Shown here piece by piece: positions 53,000 to 61,605 of a stretch of DNA of 64,000 bases. The stretch is taken from assembly GCA_964627665.1 (NCBI GenBank), contig CAZVKG010000003.1:1-64000 (forward strand), given 5' to 3'. Source of the stretch: UBA1351 sp964627665 (GTDB taxonomy: Bacteria > Bacillota > Clostridia > Lachnospirales > Vallitaleaceae). The notes under the pieces are model-generated. The model was not told the DNA's origin and did not search any database. It saw only the letters and a program-made list of their open reading frames with translations. Position 1 is the first letter of the stretch; every line of letters begins with the position of its first letter. The position numbers and the translations under genes were made by a program.

Positions 53000-55900
53000 T
53001 CATGCCAAATTTTCATCCTTTAACTCATGTTTTTTGGGATATGGCGTAGCCGCAACAGACTTTTTTTCTAGATTGCTAAAGGCCACACTTAACATTAGCT
53101 TTATACGATTTAATTGATTAACTTCACTTGCTCCCGGATCATAATCGATTGCAGCTATATTTGCGTAAGGATACTCTTTTCGTATTGGCTTAATCATTGA
53201 TTTACCAACAACATGGTTTGGTAAACATGCAAACGGCTGAACACACACAATATTTTCAACACCATGCTCGACTAACTCAATCATTTCTCCTGTTAAAAAC
53301 CAGCCTTCACCGGTTTGATTCCCTAAAGATATTAATTTACTTGCTAGTTCTGCTTTTTCTTCAATACGACTTGGTGCTCTAAAATTCTTACTTTTTCTTA
53401 AGGCCTTCTTCATTGCAGAACGGTAAAACTCAATGACTTCAATTGCAACTCTATTCCCAATCCATTGTTTTCGGGAAGCATTGAGTTTTTGATATTTAAA
53501 CTTTGCATTATATGCTGTGTATAAGAAGAAATCCATAAGATCCGGAACACTAACTTCTGCACCTTCTTCTTCTAATACTCGTGCCAACTGATTATTACCC
53601 GTTGGATGATATTTAACTAAAATCTCTCCCACAATTCCCACTTTGGGTTTTACAACTTGGTGTATCGGTATCTGGTCAAATGCATCGACAATTTCTCGAA
53701 TGAGTTTCTTATAGGCACCCATACGCCCACTACGTAGAACCCTAAAGGCTTTTTCGCGGTAACCTTCATATAATTGCATCGTTTGACCTTCATTGATTTC
53801 ATATGGACGCATTTTTTGAGTGACACGCATAAACAAATCACCAAAAACGGTTGCCATGAGTGCAATCTTAATAAATTTATAATTCATCTCAAGCCCAGGA
53901 TGTTTTTCCAAACCAACAGTATTGACTGATACCACCGGAACGGTAAAAATGTTGGCATCTGTTAGTGCTTTACGAATAAAGCCGATATAATTCGAAGCAC
54001 GACACCCTCCTCCGGTTTGAGTAATAAAGACAGATGTATTATTCAAATCGTATTCACCGCTTAACAAGGCAGAAACAATCTGACCGGTAACAAGAATCGA
54101 AGGATAACACGCATCGTTATTTACATATTTCAAGCCCGTATCGATGGCTTTATAATCGACTTCTGGCAATACAACCACATTGTAACCTAACTCTTGCAAG
54201 CCAACTTGATAATACTCAAAGTGTAGTGGTGACATTTGCGGCGCCAAAATCGTGTGATTCTTCTTGTGCTCTTTAGTGAACGTCAATCGGTTTTCAACTC
54301 TTGGTTTTTTCTTGATTTCTTTTCCCGACTTTTCTTTTTCATCTAAAGCCGCCTTTAGAGAACGCATACGAATCCGTATTGCACCAAGGTTGTTGCCTTC
54401 ATCTATCTTAATGATTGTATATAGCTTTCCATGTTCTTCTAGAATCTCATGAACCTGATCACTTGTAACTGCATCAACACCACATCCAAAGGATGTCAAT
54501 TGAACAAGTTCTAATCCTTTCGTCCGTCCCACAAACTCAGCTGCGTGATATAGACGTGTATGATAAGCCCATTGATCTAATACACGAAGGGGGCGTTTAG
54601 GGTCTGCCAAATACGCAATGCTATCTTCTGTTAAAATAGCCATTCCCAAGTCTGTAATGATATTGGTGAGTCCATGATGAATTTCAGGATCAACATGGTA
54701 AGGGCGTCCGGCAAGAACAATACCGCGTCGGCCCGACTTTTGAAGTTCAGAGACGACCTCTTCACCTCGTTTACGAATAAAGGCTTTGACCACTTCTTTT
54801 TCTTCCCATGCTTTATCGACAGCCTTGGTGATTTCCACTTTTGATAAGTCATCATTAACAAATGCTTCAACTAATCCTTTGACAATATTTTTTTTCTCAT
54901 CAAGGGCTAGGAAAGGTTGTATCAAGCGTACATGACCTTGAACAATTGCATCCACATTATGCTTAATTGTTTCAGGGTATGAGGTTACAATAGGACAATT
55001 ATAGTGATTATCTGCCTGGTCAACTTCCTTCTCCTCATAAGCTACTGAAGGATAAAAAATCGTCTTAATATCTCGATTAATCAAATTCATTATGTGGCCA
55101 TGAACAATTTTCGCAGGATAGCAAACCGACTCTGACGGAATCGTTTCGATTCCTTCTTCATATATTTTTTTGGTTGATTTTGGTGATAAAACAACTCGAT
55201 AGCCCAATTCCGTAAAAAACGTATGCCAAAACGGATAGTTTTCGTACATATTAAGAACTCTAGGTATTCCAATCTCACCTCGAGGTGCATCCTTTAATTC
55301 TAAAGGTTTATATCTAAATATACGTCGGTATTTTTCATCATATAGATTCGGAATCTTTTCTTTATTTGTTTGAACAAGACCTGCACCACGTTCACATCGA
55401 TTTCCGGAGACATAACGACGTCCGTCATTAAATGTGGATATTGTTAGCAAGCATTGATTTGAGCATAATTGGCAACGGTCCATATCTGTCGAGAATTCAA
55501 ATGCATCCATTTCTTTTAGGGTAAGTAATCCTGAACGTTCTGTGGCTACACTCCGTTCTTTGGAAATAATTGCCGCTCCATACGCTCCCATAATACCTGC
55601 AATATCCGGTCGCACAACTTCACGCCCACTTACTTTTTCAAAAGCTCGCAAAACAGCATTATTATAAAAGGTTCCACCTTGAACAATAATCTTTTCTCCC
55701 ATAGCTTCCGGATCTCTTATCTTAATCACTTTTTGAATGGCATTTTTTATGACCGAGTAAGACAAACCCGCTGAAATATCTCCTACCGTTGCTCCCTCTT
55801 TTTGCGCTTGCTTTACACGCGAATTCATAAACACCGTACACCGCGAACCTAAATCAACCGGACGCCGGGACTCTAATGCAGCTTTTGCAAAATCTTCGAT

Positions 55901-57289
55901 TTTTACATTCAAAGAATTGGAAAATGTTTCTAAGAAAGAACCACATCCGGAGGAACAAGCTTCATTTAATAAAATGTCGTCGATGACGCCATCTTTGACA
56001 CGTAAGCATTTCATGTCTTGTCCACCTATGTCTAAAATAAATTCAACTCCTGGTAGAAAGTAATTCGCCGCTTTATAATGAGCAATCGTCTCGATTTCAC
56101 CGATATCCACTTTTAGGGCTTCTTTTATTAAGGCTTCTCCGTAACCGGTCACTGTACTTTTTGCAATATATACGTGTTCAGGCATTAAACTATATATTTC
56201 TCGTAATACCTCTGCAATTAGATTGAGCGGCTTTCCTCTGTTACTACCATAAAACGAATATAAGATTTCATGGTTTTCGCCCATTAATACCATTTTCGTT
56301 GTTGTTGACCCTGCATCGATTCCTAAATAGCAAGCTCCTTGATAATCCTTGAGCTCTGCTCGTTCAACTGTCGCTTTTTCATGACGTGATAGAAATTCTG
56401 TAAGTTCTTCATCGGAAGAAAATAGTGTTTCTAGACGTGGGACTTCGTTAGAATCTGAAGCTGTTAAATCCTCACAACGCTCAATAAGTGTTTTTATTTT
56501 TATGGGTTCTTCCGAAAAGGATTCTAATGATGCACCCATAGCAACAAATAGTTGCGGATGTTCCGGAAACATAATTTGATCTTTCTTGAGTTTTAATGTC
56601 TCGATAAATCGTTGACGTAACTCTGAAAGAAAATAAAGAGGGCCACCTAAAAAAGCAACATTTCCTCGAATCGGTTTACCACAAGCCAATCCACTTATTG
56701 TTTGATTAACAACGGCTTGGAATATAGAAGCTGCAATATCTTCTTTGGCCGCACCTTCATTTAACAGAGGTTGTACATCTGTTTTTGCAAAAACACCACA
56801 ACGCGCTGCAATTGGATGAATCGCTTTATGTTTTTTAGCCAATTCATTTAATCCTGCAGCATCTGTTTCAAGTAATGAAGCCATTTGGTCAATAAAGGCT
56901 CCTGTACCACCGGCACACGTCCCATTCATTCTCTGGTCAATGGACGCCCCTTCAAAGTAAGTAATCTTGGCATCTTCTCCACCTAATTCTATTGCTACAT
57001 CGGTTCTTGGAATAATGCGTTCAACTGTTTTTGAACAAGCAACAACTTCTTGTATAAAAGGAATCGACAACCATTTTGAGATTCCCAATCCCCCTGAACC
57101 TGTAACTTTGATTGTACATTCATGTCCTGGGAAATGTCGATTCATACCTTGAATTAACGAAAACACCGTTGCGCGTACATCTGAGTAATGTCGCTTATAT
57201 TTACTGTAAATCAAATCAAACGATTCATTGAGTATCACAACTTTTACTGTTGTAGAACCTACATCTAATCCTATATGAATCTTATTCAT
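53000..57289 (-). CDS. Giant BadF/HgdC-like acyl-CoA dehydratase activase protein
   Basis: A 1429-residue protein with two ASKHA ATPase domains of the BadF/BcrA/HgdC type: about 1-265 (HIGLDVGSTTVKVVIL) and 315-585 (YLGIDAGSTTTKMVL). Each has the cysteines that bridge a 4Fe-4S cluster in HgdC, in GTCAGGTGAF and ARCGVFA, and in EACSSGCGSF and SRCTVFM. A cysteine group CQLCSNQC near 640 leads into a DUF2229/HgdB-like region (about 650-1429) with further conserved Cys (ESVCYPA, QTGGGCRASN). HgdC-type proteins inject electrons into dehydratases with ATP. This stand-alone fusion is widespread in anaerobes, but its target is unknown. Start: GGAGG precedes the ATG at 57289; the frame extends upstream without a site. 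Confidence 0.9.
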   Translation of the reverse strand: MNKIHIGLDVGSTTVKVVILNESFDLIYSKYKRHYSDVRATVFSLIQGMNRHFPGHECTIKVTGSGGLGISKWLSIPFIQEVVACSKTVERIIPRTDVAIELGGEDAKITYFEGASIDQRMNGTCAGGTGAFIDQMASLLETDAAGLNELAKKHKAIHPIAARCGVFAKTDVQPLLNEGAAKEDIAASIFQAVVNQTISGLACGKPIRGNVAFLGGPLYFLSELRQRFIETLKLKKDQIMFPEHPQLFVAMGASLESFSEEPIKIKTLIERCEDLTASDSNEVPRLETLFSSDEELTEFLSRHEKATVERAELKDYQGACYLGIDAGSTTTKMVLMGENHEILYSFYGSNRGKPLNLIAEVLREIYSLMPEHVYIAKSTVTGYGEALIKEALKVDIGEIETIAHYKAANYFLPGVEFILDIGGQDMKCLRVKDGVIDDILLNEACSSGCGSFLETFSNSLNVKIEDFAKAALESRRPVDLGSRCTVFMNSRVKQAQKEGATVGDISAGLSYSVIKNAIQKVIKIRDPEAMGEKIIVQGGTFYNNAVLRAFEKVSGREVVRPDIAGIMGAYGAAIISKERSVATERSGLLTLKEMDAFEFSTDMDRCQLCSNQCLLTISTFNDGRRYVSGNRCERGAGLVQTNKEKIPNLYDEKYRRIFRYKPLELKDAPRGEIGIPRVLNMYENYPFWHTFFTELGYRVVLSPKSTKKIYEEGIETIPSESVCYPAKIVHGHIMNLINRDIKTIFYPSVAYEEKEVDQADNHYNCPIVTSYPETIKHNVDAIVQGHVRLIQPFLALDEKKNIVKGLVEAFVNDDLSKVEITKAVDKAWEEKEVVKAFIRKRGEEVVSELQKSGRRGIVLAGRPYHVDPEIHHGLTNIITDLGMAILTEDSIAYLADPKRPLRVLDQWAYHTRLYHAAEFVGRTKGLELVQLTSFGCGVDAVTSDQVHEILEEHGKLYTIIKIDEGNNLGAIRIRMRSLKAALDEKEKSGKEIKKKPRVENRLTFTKEHKKNHTILAPQMSPLHFEYYQVGLQELGYNVVVLPEVDYKAIDTGLKYVNNDACYPSILVTGQIVSALLSGEYDLNNTSVFITQTGGGCRASNYIGFIRKALTDANIFTVPVVSVNTVGLEKHPGLEMNYKFIKIALMATVFGDLFMRVTQKMRPYEINEGQTMQLYEGYREKAFRVLRSGRMGAYKKLIREIVDAFDQIPIHQVVKPKVGIVGEILVKYHPTGNNQLARVLEEEGAEVSVPDLMDFFLYTAYNAKFKYQKLNASRKQWIGNRVAIEVIEFYRSAMKKALRKSKNFRAPSRIEEKAELASKLISLGNQTGEGWFLTGEMIELVEHGVENIVCVQPFACLPNHVVGKSMIKPIRKEYPYANIAAIDYDPGASEVNQLNRIKLMLSVAFSNLEKKSVAATPYPKKHELKDENLA

Positions 57290-57355
57290 TCTATATTCCT
57301 CCATACATACTTGCATACTATAAATATCCCTCAGTATATGCTTCATCAAAACAAT

Positions 57356-57811
57356 CTATTTTATTGCCGCCCCACAAAATGGACAAAAAGTTATTGCATG
57401 ATTAAACTGAGCCAAGTCTTCCCGACACTTAGGACATGCCGAATCATTAACTGACTCTTTTTCAATTGACATATTCTTTATAACACTTTCAAGCAAAAAC
57501 ATTGACGCCGGTGTTTGAAGAACGCCATCAATATGCCCCCCTAGAAAATCCGATTTATGGATTGGATTACTCGAGGACAGCACACATTTTATGTGAGGCA
57601 TACCGGCCTTAATCAATTGAATTAATTTATCTCCTCGTGTTTGTTCCATAATATAATTCACAATGACAATGCCCGGCTCATACCGTTCAATAGCATAAAG
57701 TGCCTCATATTCATCTGCTATCTCTACATCAAAATTAAGTTTTTGTAGCATGTCCTTTAAAATTAAACTTTCAAACTTTGAATCATTGATTAACAATGCT
57801 TTTCTTTCCAT
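57356..57811 (-). CDS. Degenerate receiver domain with C-terminal zinc ribbon
   Basis: A 151-residue protein. Residues 3-115 follow the receiver fold: LLINDSKFESLILKDML, then VIVNYIMEQTRGD, where Asn52 stands at the phospho-acceptor Asp position, and VLQTP where the conserved Lys should be. It therefore cannot be phosphorylated in the normal way. Residues 127-150 hold a zinc ribbon, CPKC and CPFC separated by about 14 residues. A longer frame begins at 57844 but GGGAG favours the ATG at 57811. No kinase gene nearby. It lies 67 bases before the giant activase gene on the same strand, so both may be co-expressed. Role unknown. Confidence 0.75.
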   Translation of the reverse strand: MERKALLINDSKFESLILKDMLQKLNFDVEIADEYEALYAIERYEPGIVIVNYIMEQTRGDKLIQLIKAGMPHIKCVLSSSNPIHKSDFLGGHIDGVLQTPASMFLLESVIKNMSIEKESVNDSACPKCREDLAQFNHAITFCPFCGAAIK

Positions 57812-57857
57812 AAGAGACACTCCCATCCATTTTCTCTTGTACATTATAACATATATT

Positions 57858-58277
57858 CTAAAGTAAATTCAAAACAAAATACCACGGAATAACGAATATT
57901 AATGATTTTATAATAAGCTGTTTCGACTCATTTTTAGATAAGGCAACGCGTAGCCATAAATAATTTGCAAAATAAATGTATATTATAGCTGTAATGCTCA
58001 TCGATACACCTGTTAAGGCAAAATTGCCGATATCATTAAACTCCCATCCATTCATCCGGATAATAATTAACATAATACTATAGAACATAATTCCTAATGC
58101 ATGACTCAAAAAAATATATGTTCCATGCATTAAACTACTCCGAATAATGACATCTTTTCGTCGTTCAACCCCTCCTATTTTAAATCCTAAAACAACTAAA
58201 ACGATTGCTGCCAAATACATAAGAAATATGATTGGCACGATTTTATATGATAAAAAAAGCTCTAATATAGCCGGCAT
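57858..58277 (-). CDS. Four-helix membrane protein of unknown function
   Basis: A 139-residue protein with four predicted membrane helices (about 8-28, 44-66, 80-102 and 118-138) and basic loops such as GGVERRKDVI. I do not recognise the family. Its start overlaps the end of the MocR-type gene by 16 bases, with AAGGAGATACT as ribosome site, so it is translationally coupled to that regulator. A transporter or signalling partner controlled by the regulator is plausible. Confidence 0.7.
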   Translation of the reverse strand: MPAILELFLSYKIVPIIFLMYLAAIVLVVLGFKIGGVERRKDVIIRSSLMHGTYIFLSHALGIMFYSIMLIIIRMNGWEFNDIGNFALTGVSMSITAIIYIYFANYLWLRVALSKNESKQLIIKSLIFVIPWYFVLNLL

Positions 58278-59677
58278 AGTATCTCCTTAATTTGTACAAT
58301 TCCTTTTTCAATTTTCGATTCTTCAATACCACGATAATTAAGCACAATATATTGCTCTTTTTCCCGGTTGTCGTCAATCATAAATTCAGAAAGAAGCGAA
58401 AAACGAACTTGATTTTCTTTTTGTAATGCAAGAATTCTTTTTTTATTATAGGCTTGCTTTAACTTTAATACACAAGTAACTCCGGCCGGATCAATTTCGA
58501 TGTCTACATAGGATGCCAGGTGTTTATGCAAGTATCCTTTTATCAAGAAATATTTACTTCGGTAATTCTTTCTTAAACGTCGTACGTGTTTTCCAAAGTC
58601 TCCATTTTTCAACATATTCGCTAATGTTAACTGTTCAAGTTTCGATGCGCTTTGTGTGCCTCTATAATTTTCTTCAAAGTAGGCAGCTAACAAAGGTTTA
58701 GGTAATATCATAAAACTAATCCGTATACTTGGCAACAAAAGTGTTGAAAAGGATCCCATATAGATTACACGTTCATGGATATCCATGCCTTGAAGCGATC
58801 GTATGGGCTTTCCTATATATCGAAGTTCATTATTATAATCATCTTCAATAATGTAACTATCGGAATCATTCGCCCAGTCTAATAATTGCAAACGTATATT
58901 CATGGGCATAATTGCACCATATGGAAATTGATAACTTGGTGAGGTGAAACATATCTGATTTTTATGACCTCTGAGGGCTTTCACATCTAAGACATAATCA
59001 CTTAAACCAATGGGATTAATAACATACTTTGTTTGGTCAAAGACATCTTTTGCTGTATTAAATCCCGGATTTTCAATTGAAAAAATATGATAATCACGTT
59101 TTTGAAACAATCTAGCTATGGGAATCAGGAGTCCTTGCATCCCTGATCCAATAATAATTTGATTATATTCAGCATTAACACCTCGAACACGTTTAAAATA
59201 ATCACAAATCTGTTCTTTTAAGCGAATCTCTCCAAAAGGATGACCCATATGATACAATTCCAAATCATCATCCATCAGCGTACGATTAATATTTTTTTTC
59301 CATAAAGTCATATCAAAGTTCTTATACTCGACATACTCTCCCGTGAAATCATATTGATATTTTTCTTGTTCGAGATAAATATCTTTTGTCTCTTGATTGA
59401 TATTGTTTTGCCTTAAACGAAGGGAGTTAAAGGTCATCGGAGTCACATAATACCCTTTTTGTGGTTGCGAATAAATGTATCCTTCGGATACAAGTTGAGC
59501 ATATGTATTTTCGACTGTTGTTCGAGAAATCCCCATGTTATTTGATAGGTGACGTATAGACGGCATTTTTTCATCCCCAGATAAATGTCCGACTTCTATC
59601 TCTTTAATGATACTGTTATAAAGTTGTATATATAATGGATCATCTGTATTTTTTTCGACAAAAAAAACTTTTTCCAT
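58262..59677 (-). CDS. MocR/GabR-type regulator lacking the PLP lysine
   Basis: Residues 1-75 are a GntR winged helix (DPLYIQLYNSIIKEIE, then SIRHLSNNMGISRTTVENTYAQL). Residues about 110-470 are a fold-type I aminotransferase-like effector domain with IENPGF, SPSYQFPYG and the IEDDYNNELRY motif. In MocR proteins the PLP-binding Lys lies in GTFSK; here the stretch is GSFSTLLLPSIRISF with Thr312, encoded by ACA at 58742-58744. An internal aldimine cannot form, so either PLP binds non-covalently or the effector differs. It lies in a cluster of small membrane-protein genes that it may regulate. Length 471, otherwise intact. Confidence 0.88.
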   Translation of the reverse strand: MEKVFFVEKNTDDPLYIQLYNSIIKEIEVGHLSGDEKMPSIRHLSNNMGISRTTVENTYAQLVSEGYIYSQPQKGYYVTPMTFNSLRLRQNNINQETKDIYLEQEKYQYDFTGEYVEYKNFDMTLWKKNINRTLMDDDLELYHMGHPFGEIRLKEQICDYFKRVRGVNAEYNQIIIGSGMQGLLIPIARLFQKRDYHIFSIENPGFNTAKDVFDQTKYVINPIGLSDYVLDVKALRGHKNQICFTSPSYQFPYGAIMPMNIRLQLLDWANDSDSYIIEDDYNNELRYIGKPIRSLQGMDIHERVIYMGSFSTLLLPSIRISFMILPKPLLAAYFEENYRGTQSASKLEQLTLANMLKNGDFGKHVRRLRKNYRSKYFLIKGYLHKHLASYVDIEIDPAGVTCVLKLKQAYNKKRILALQKENQVRFSLLSEFMIDDNREKEQYIVLNYRGIEESKIEKGIVQIKEILCRLY

Positions 59678-59700
59678 TCTTTACCTTCTTTATTATCCTT

Positions 59701-60030
59701 TTATTTAAGAAACCCCTGATAAATAATAACTCCATGATAAAAAAGTCCTAATACATGTAAAATCAATCCTATATGTGCAAAAATTTTTTCTGTATCATCG
59801 GGTTCTTCTCCAATAATACCTAATCCTAAACCTGCCAACGTCACAAGTGCCCCTAACATCTCTAAAACGCCTGCTATCAAAACATTTTGTTCATTTCTCG
59901 TATTGAAAGCAATGATATATAAACTGCCAATGGATAGTGCATATGCAATAAATGCAAGTATAAAAGAAGCCACTCCAAATCGGTTATGAGGCTTAGTATT
60001 AAGTTTTAAAACCGCTTTGTTAACTTTCAT
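59701..60030 (-). CDS. Small membrane protein with three helices
   Basis: A 109-residue protein: basic N-terminus (MKVNKAVLKLNTKPHNRFG), then three membrane helices (about 20-43, 50-73 and 83-105) with a short acidic loop EEPDDTEKIF. Such proteins occur as small families in Clostridia without a known function. Good ribosome site GGAG. Second-last of three consecutive small membrane-protein genes ahead of the MocR-type regulator, 23 bases from it. Confidence 0.75.
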   Translation of the reverse strand: MKVNKAVLKLNTKPHNRFGVASFILAFIAYALSIGSLYIIAFNTRNEQNVLIAGVLEMLGALVTLAGLGLGIIGEEPDDTEKIFAHIGLILHVLGLFYHGVIIYQGFLK

Positions 60031-60048
60031 AAATTCTCCATTTCATTA

Positions 60049-60285
60049 TTACATAAAGTAAACATACCCACTCCTAAGTATACTTAGAATAAAACTCAAT
60101 ACGCTAAAAAAAATACCGGCTTTTGATAGTCGTCCTTTTTCAGAGTGATATCCCTTAACACCAACATATCCTCCAATAAAAGAAACAAAAATTGCTAAAA
60201 GCGGTATAAGCCATAATATCAGACTAATCGACCCAATGATTACAGATGCAATGCTATAATTACTCAAATCGTTATCTATTCGCAT
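60049..60285 (-). CDS. Small DUF4190-like membrane protein
   Basis: A 78-residue protein with two to three membrane helices: IASVIIGSISLILWLIPLLAIFVSFIGGYVGVKGY (about 12-46), then a Ser/Lys-rich turn SEKGRLSKAG and a last helix. This helix-turn pattern, with GxKGxxSEKG between helices, is that of DUF4190-type proteins, whose function is unknown. It is 18 bases before the next small membrane-protein gene and 15 bases after a 53-residue one. Confidence 0.75.
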   Translation of the reverse strand: MRIDNDLSNYSIASVIIGSISLILWLIPLLAIFVSFIGGYVGVKGYHSEKGRLSKAGIFFSVLSFILSILRSGYVYFM

Positions 60286-60300
60286 AGCGTCTCCTAAACC

Positions 60301-60462
60301 TTAATCAACGACATACTTTCTTAAATTTAACATACGGCCACCAAAAACAATTGACATCGTTCCGATCGCAATACCTCCTACAATAATTATTATACCCAAA
60401 ACAATACCTGCAACTCCAGCGTTTCTGATTCTATTATATATTTTATCACTATATTCAATCAT
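60301..60462 (-). CDS. 53-residue single-helix membrane protein
   Basis: An ORF of 54 codons with an ideal GAGGAG site 7 bases before the ATG and a promoter 30 bases upstream. The protein has a charged head (MIEYSDKIYNRIRN), one glycine-rich membrane helix (AGIVLGIIIIVGGIAIGTMSI) and a basic tail RMLNLRKYVVD. It heads the cluster of small membrane-protein genes leading to the MocR-type regulator. I do not recognise the family. Short length but the signals make it very likely real. It accounts for most of the gap between 60286 and 60589. Confidence 0.75.
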   Translation of the reverse strand: MIEYSDKIYNRIRNAGVAGIVLGIIIIVGGIAIGTMSIVFGGRMLNLRKYVVD

Positions 60463-60492
60463 TTCATCACTCCTCGTAATATCTATAGATTT

Positions 60493-60520
60493 ATTATACC
60501 ATTAATCATAGAAAAGTAAA
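60493..60520 (-). promoter_or_regulatory. Promoter of the small membrane-protein cluster
   Basis: TTTACT (60515-60520) and TATAAT (60493-60498) with a 16-base spacer on the minus strand, ahead of the 53-residue ORF. Confidence 0.6.
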
Positions 60521-60589
60521 CCTTTTATCCGGAGCCTCTTTTATGTTATAATTACATGGTTTATACCAACATAGAAAGAAGGAAGCCCC

Positions 60590-61603
60590 ATGATAAAGCC
60601 TGAAGAATTACAGATAAAAAAAATCATTATTCATATACTCGACACCTCGATTACAATACCTGTTATGTCCATGGATGAAATGCCAACTTCCATCGACATG
60701 AACGATTTTTTTGCACATCATATTTCAAAAACAATCAACGATGATGCACAGAAGAATTGCGTATTTAACGAAGAATATAACTTATTCTTAAATTATTTAA
60801 ATGAATATCGGGATGAAAAAATCGATTTTGTAACCTTTTCAAAGCAAATTGCCGGTCAGCTCTTTGCAATTATGAGTGCACATATTAGCATTCCCTCTGC
60901 TGATTTAGCGGTTATTCAATACCGTTACAATACGAAGGACTATCTTGCTTTATTAAAACTCAACTATCAAAATACCTTTATCCACTTCACGGATTATGAA
61001 AGCGATGTTAACGTCAACACTATTATTCAGCACAGAACAACCCTTCCCAACTATGGTCAAAAAGTTGCCGAAGCAGCCATCATTGATTTAGAGACTCTAG
61101 ACGTCAAACTCTTAGACAAACTTGTGGAACTTGACGGGGAAAAGAAACATTATCTTTCAACCCTATTTTTCAAATGCCACACCAAACTATCTTCAAAAGA
61201 ACAAATGCAAGCGGTGCAAACAGCTACCAATAAAGTTGCCAAAAAATATTTTGATACAGATATCGAAAAAAAGGCCGCCATCACAGAAAAATTATATTCA
61301 AATCTAAACGATGAAGGTGAACTTGATCTTGATGCCTTTGCAAAAGAAGCCTTTCCCGCGCAAGAAGAAGCCAAAGAAATCTTCTTTAGCACCCTTGAAA
61401 AAAAAGGTGTTGATGAGCCCAAAATAGCAATAACTGAGAAAACAATCAGTCGAACTTTTGAAAAACAACGCATAAAAACAGATGAAGGTGTCGAAATAAA
61501 AATCCCCATGGATTTTTACAACAACCCACAAAAAATGGAGTTTGTCACAGAAGCCAATGGGAAAATATCCATTATCATAAAAGATATTAACAAGATCATG
61601 TAA
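60590..61603 (+). CDS. Nucleoid-associated protein of the NdpA/YejK family
   Basis: A 337-residue cytoplasmic protein of the family that includes the E. coli 37-kDa nucleoid protein. Family traits: N-terminal IKKIIIHILD, the middle ISIPSADLAVIQYRYNTKDYLALLKLNY (landmark), and a charged C-terminal half with EIKIPMDFYNNPQKMEFV. In Gram-negatives it binds the nucleoid and is tied to chromosome organisation; the role in Clostridia is not established. Ribosome site AGAAGGAAG. Ends two bases before the convergent dinB stop. Confidence 0.88.
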   Translation: MIKPEELQIKKIIIHILDTSITIPVMSMDEMPTSIDMNDFFAHHISKTINDDAQKNCVFNEEYNLFLNYLNEYRDEKIDFVTFSKQIAGQLFAIMSAHISIPSADLAVIQYRYNTKDYLALLKLNYQNTFIHFTDYESDVNVNTIIQHRTTLPNYGQKVAEAAIIDLETLDVKLLDKLVELDGEKKHYLSTLFFKCHTKLSSKEQMQAVQTATNKVAKKYFDTDIEKKAAITEKLYSNLNDEGELDLDAFAKEAFPAQEEAKEIFFSTLEKKGVDEPKIAITEKTISRTFEKQRIKTDEGVEIKIPMDFYNNPQKMEFVTEANGKISIIIKDINKIM

Positions 61604-61605
61604 GC

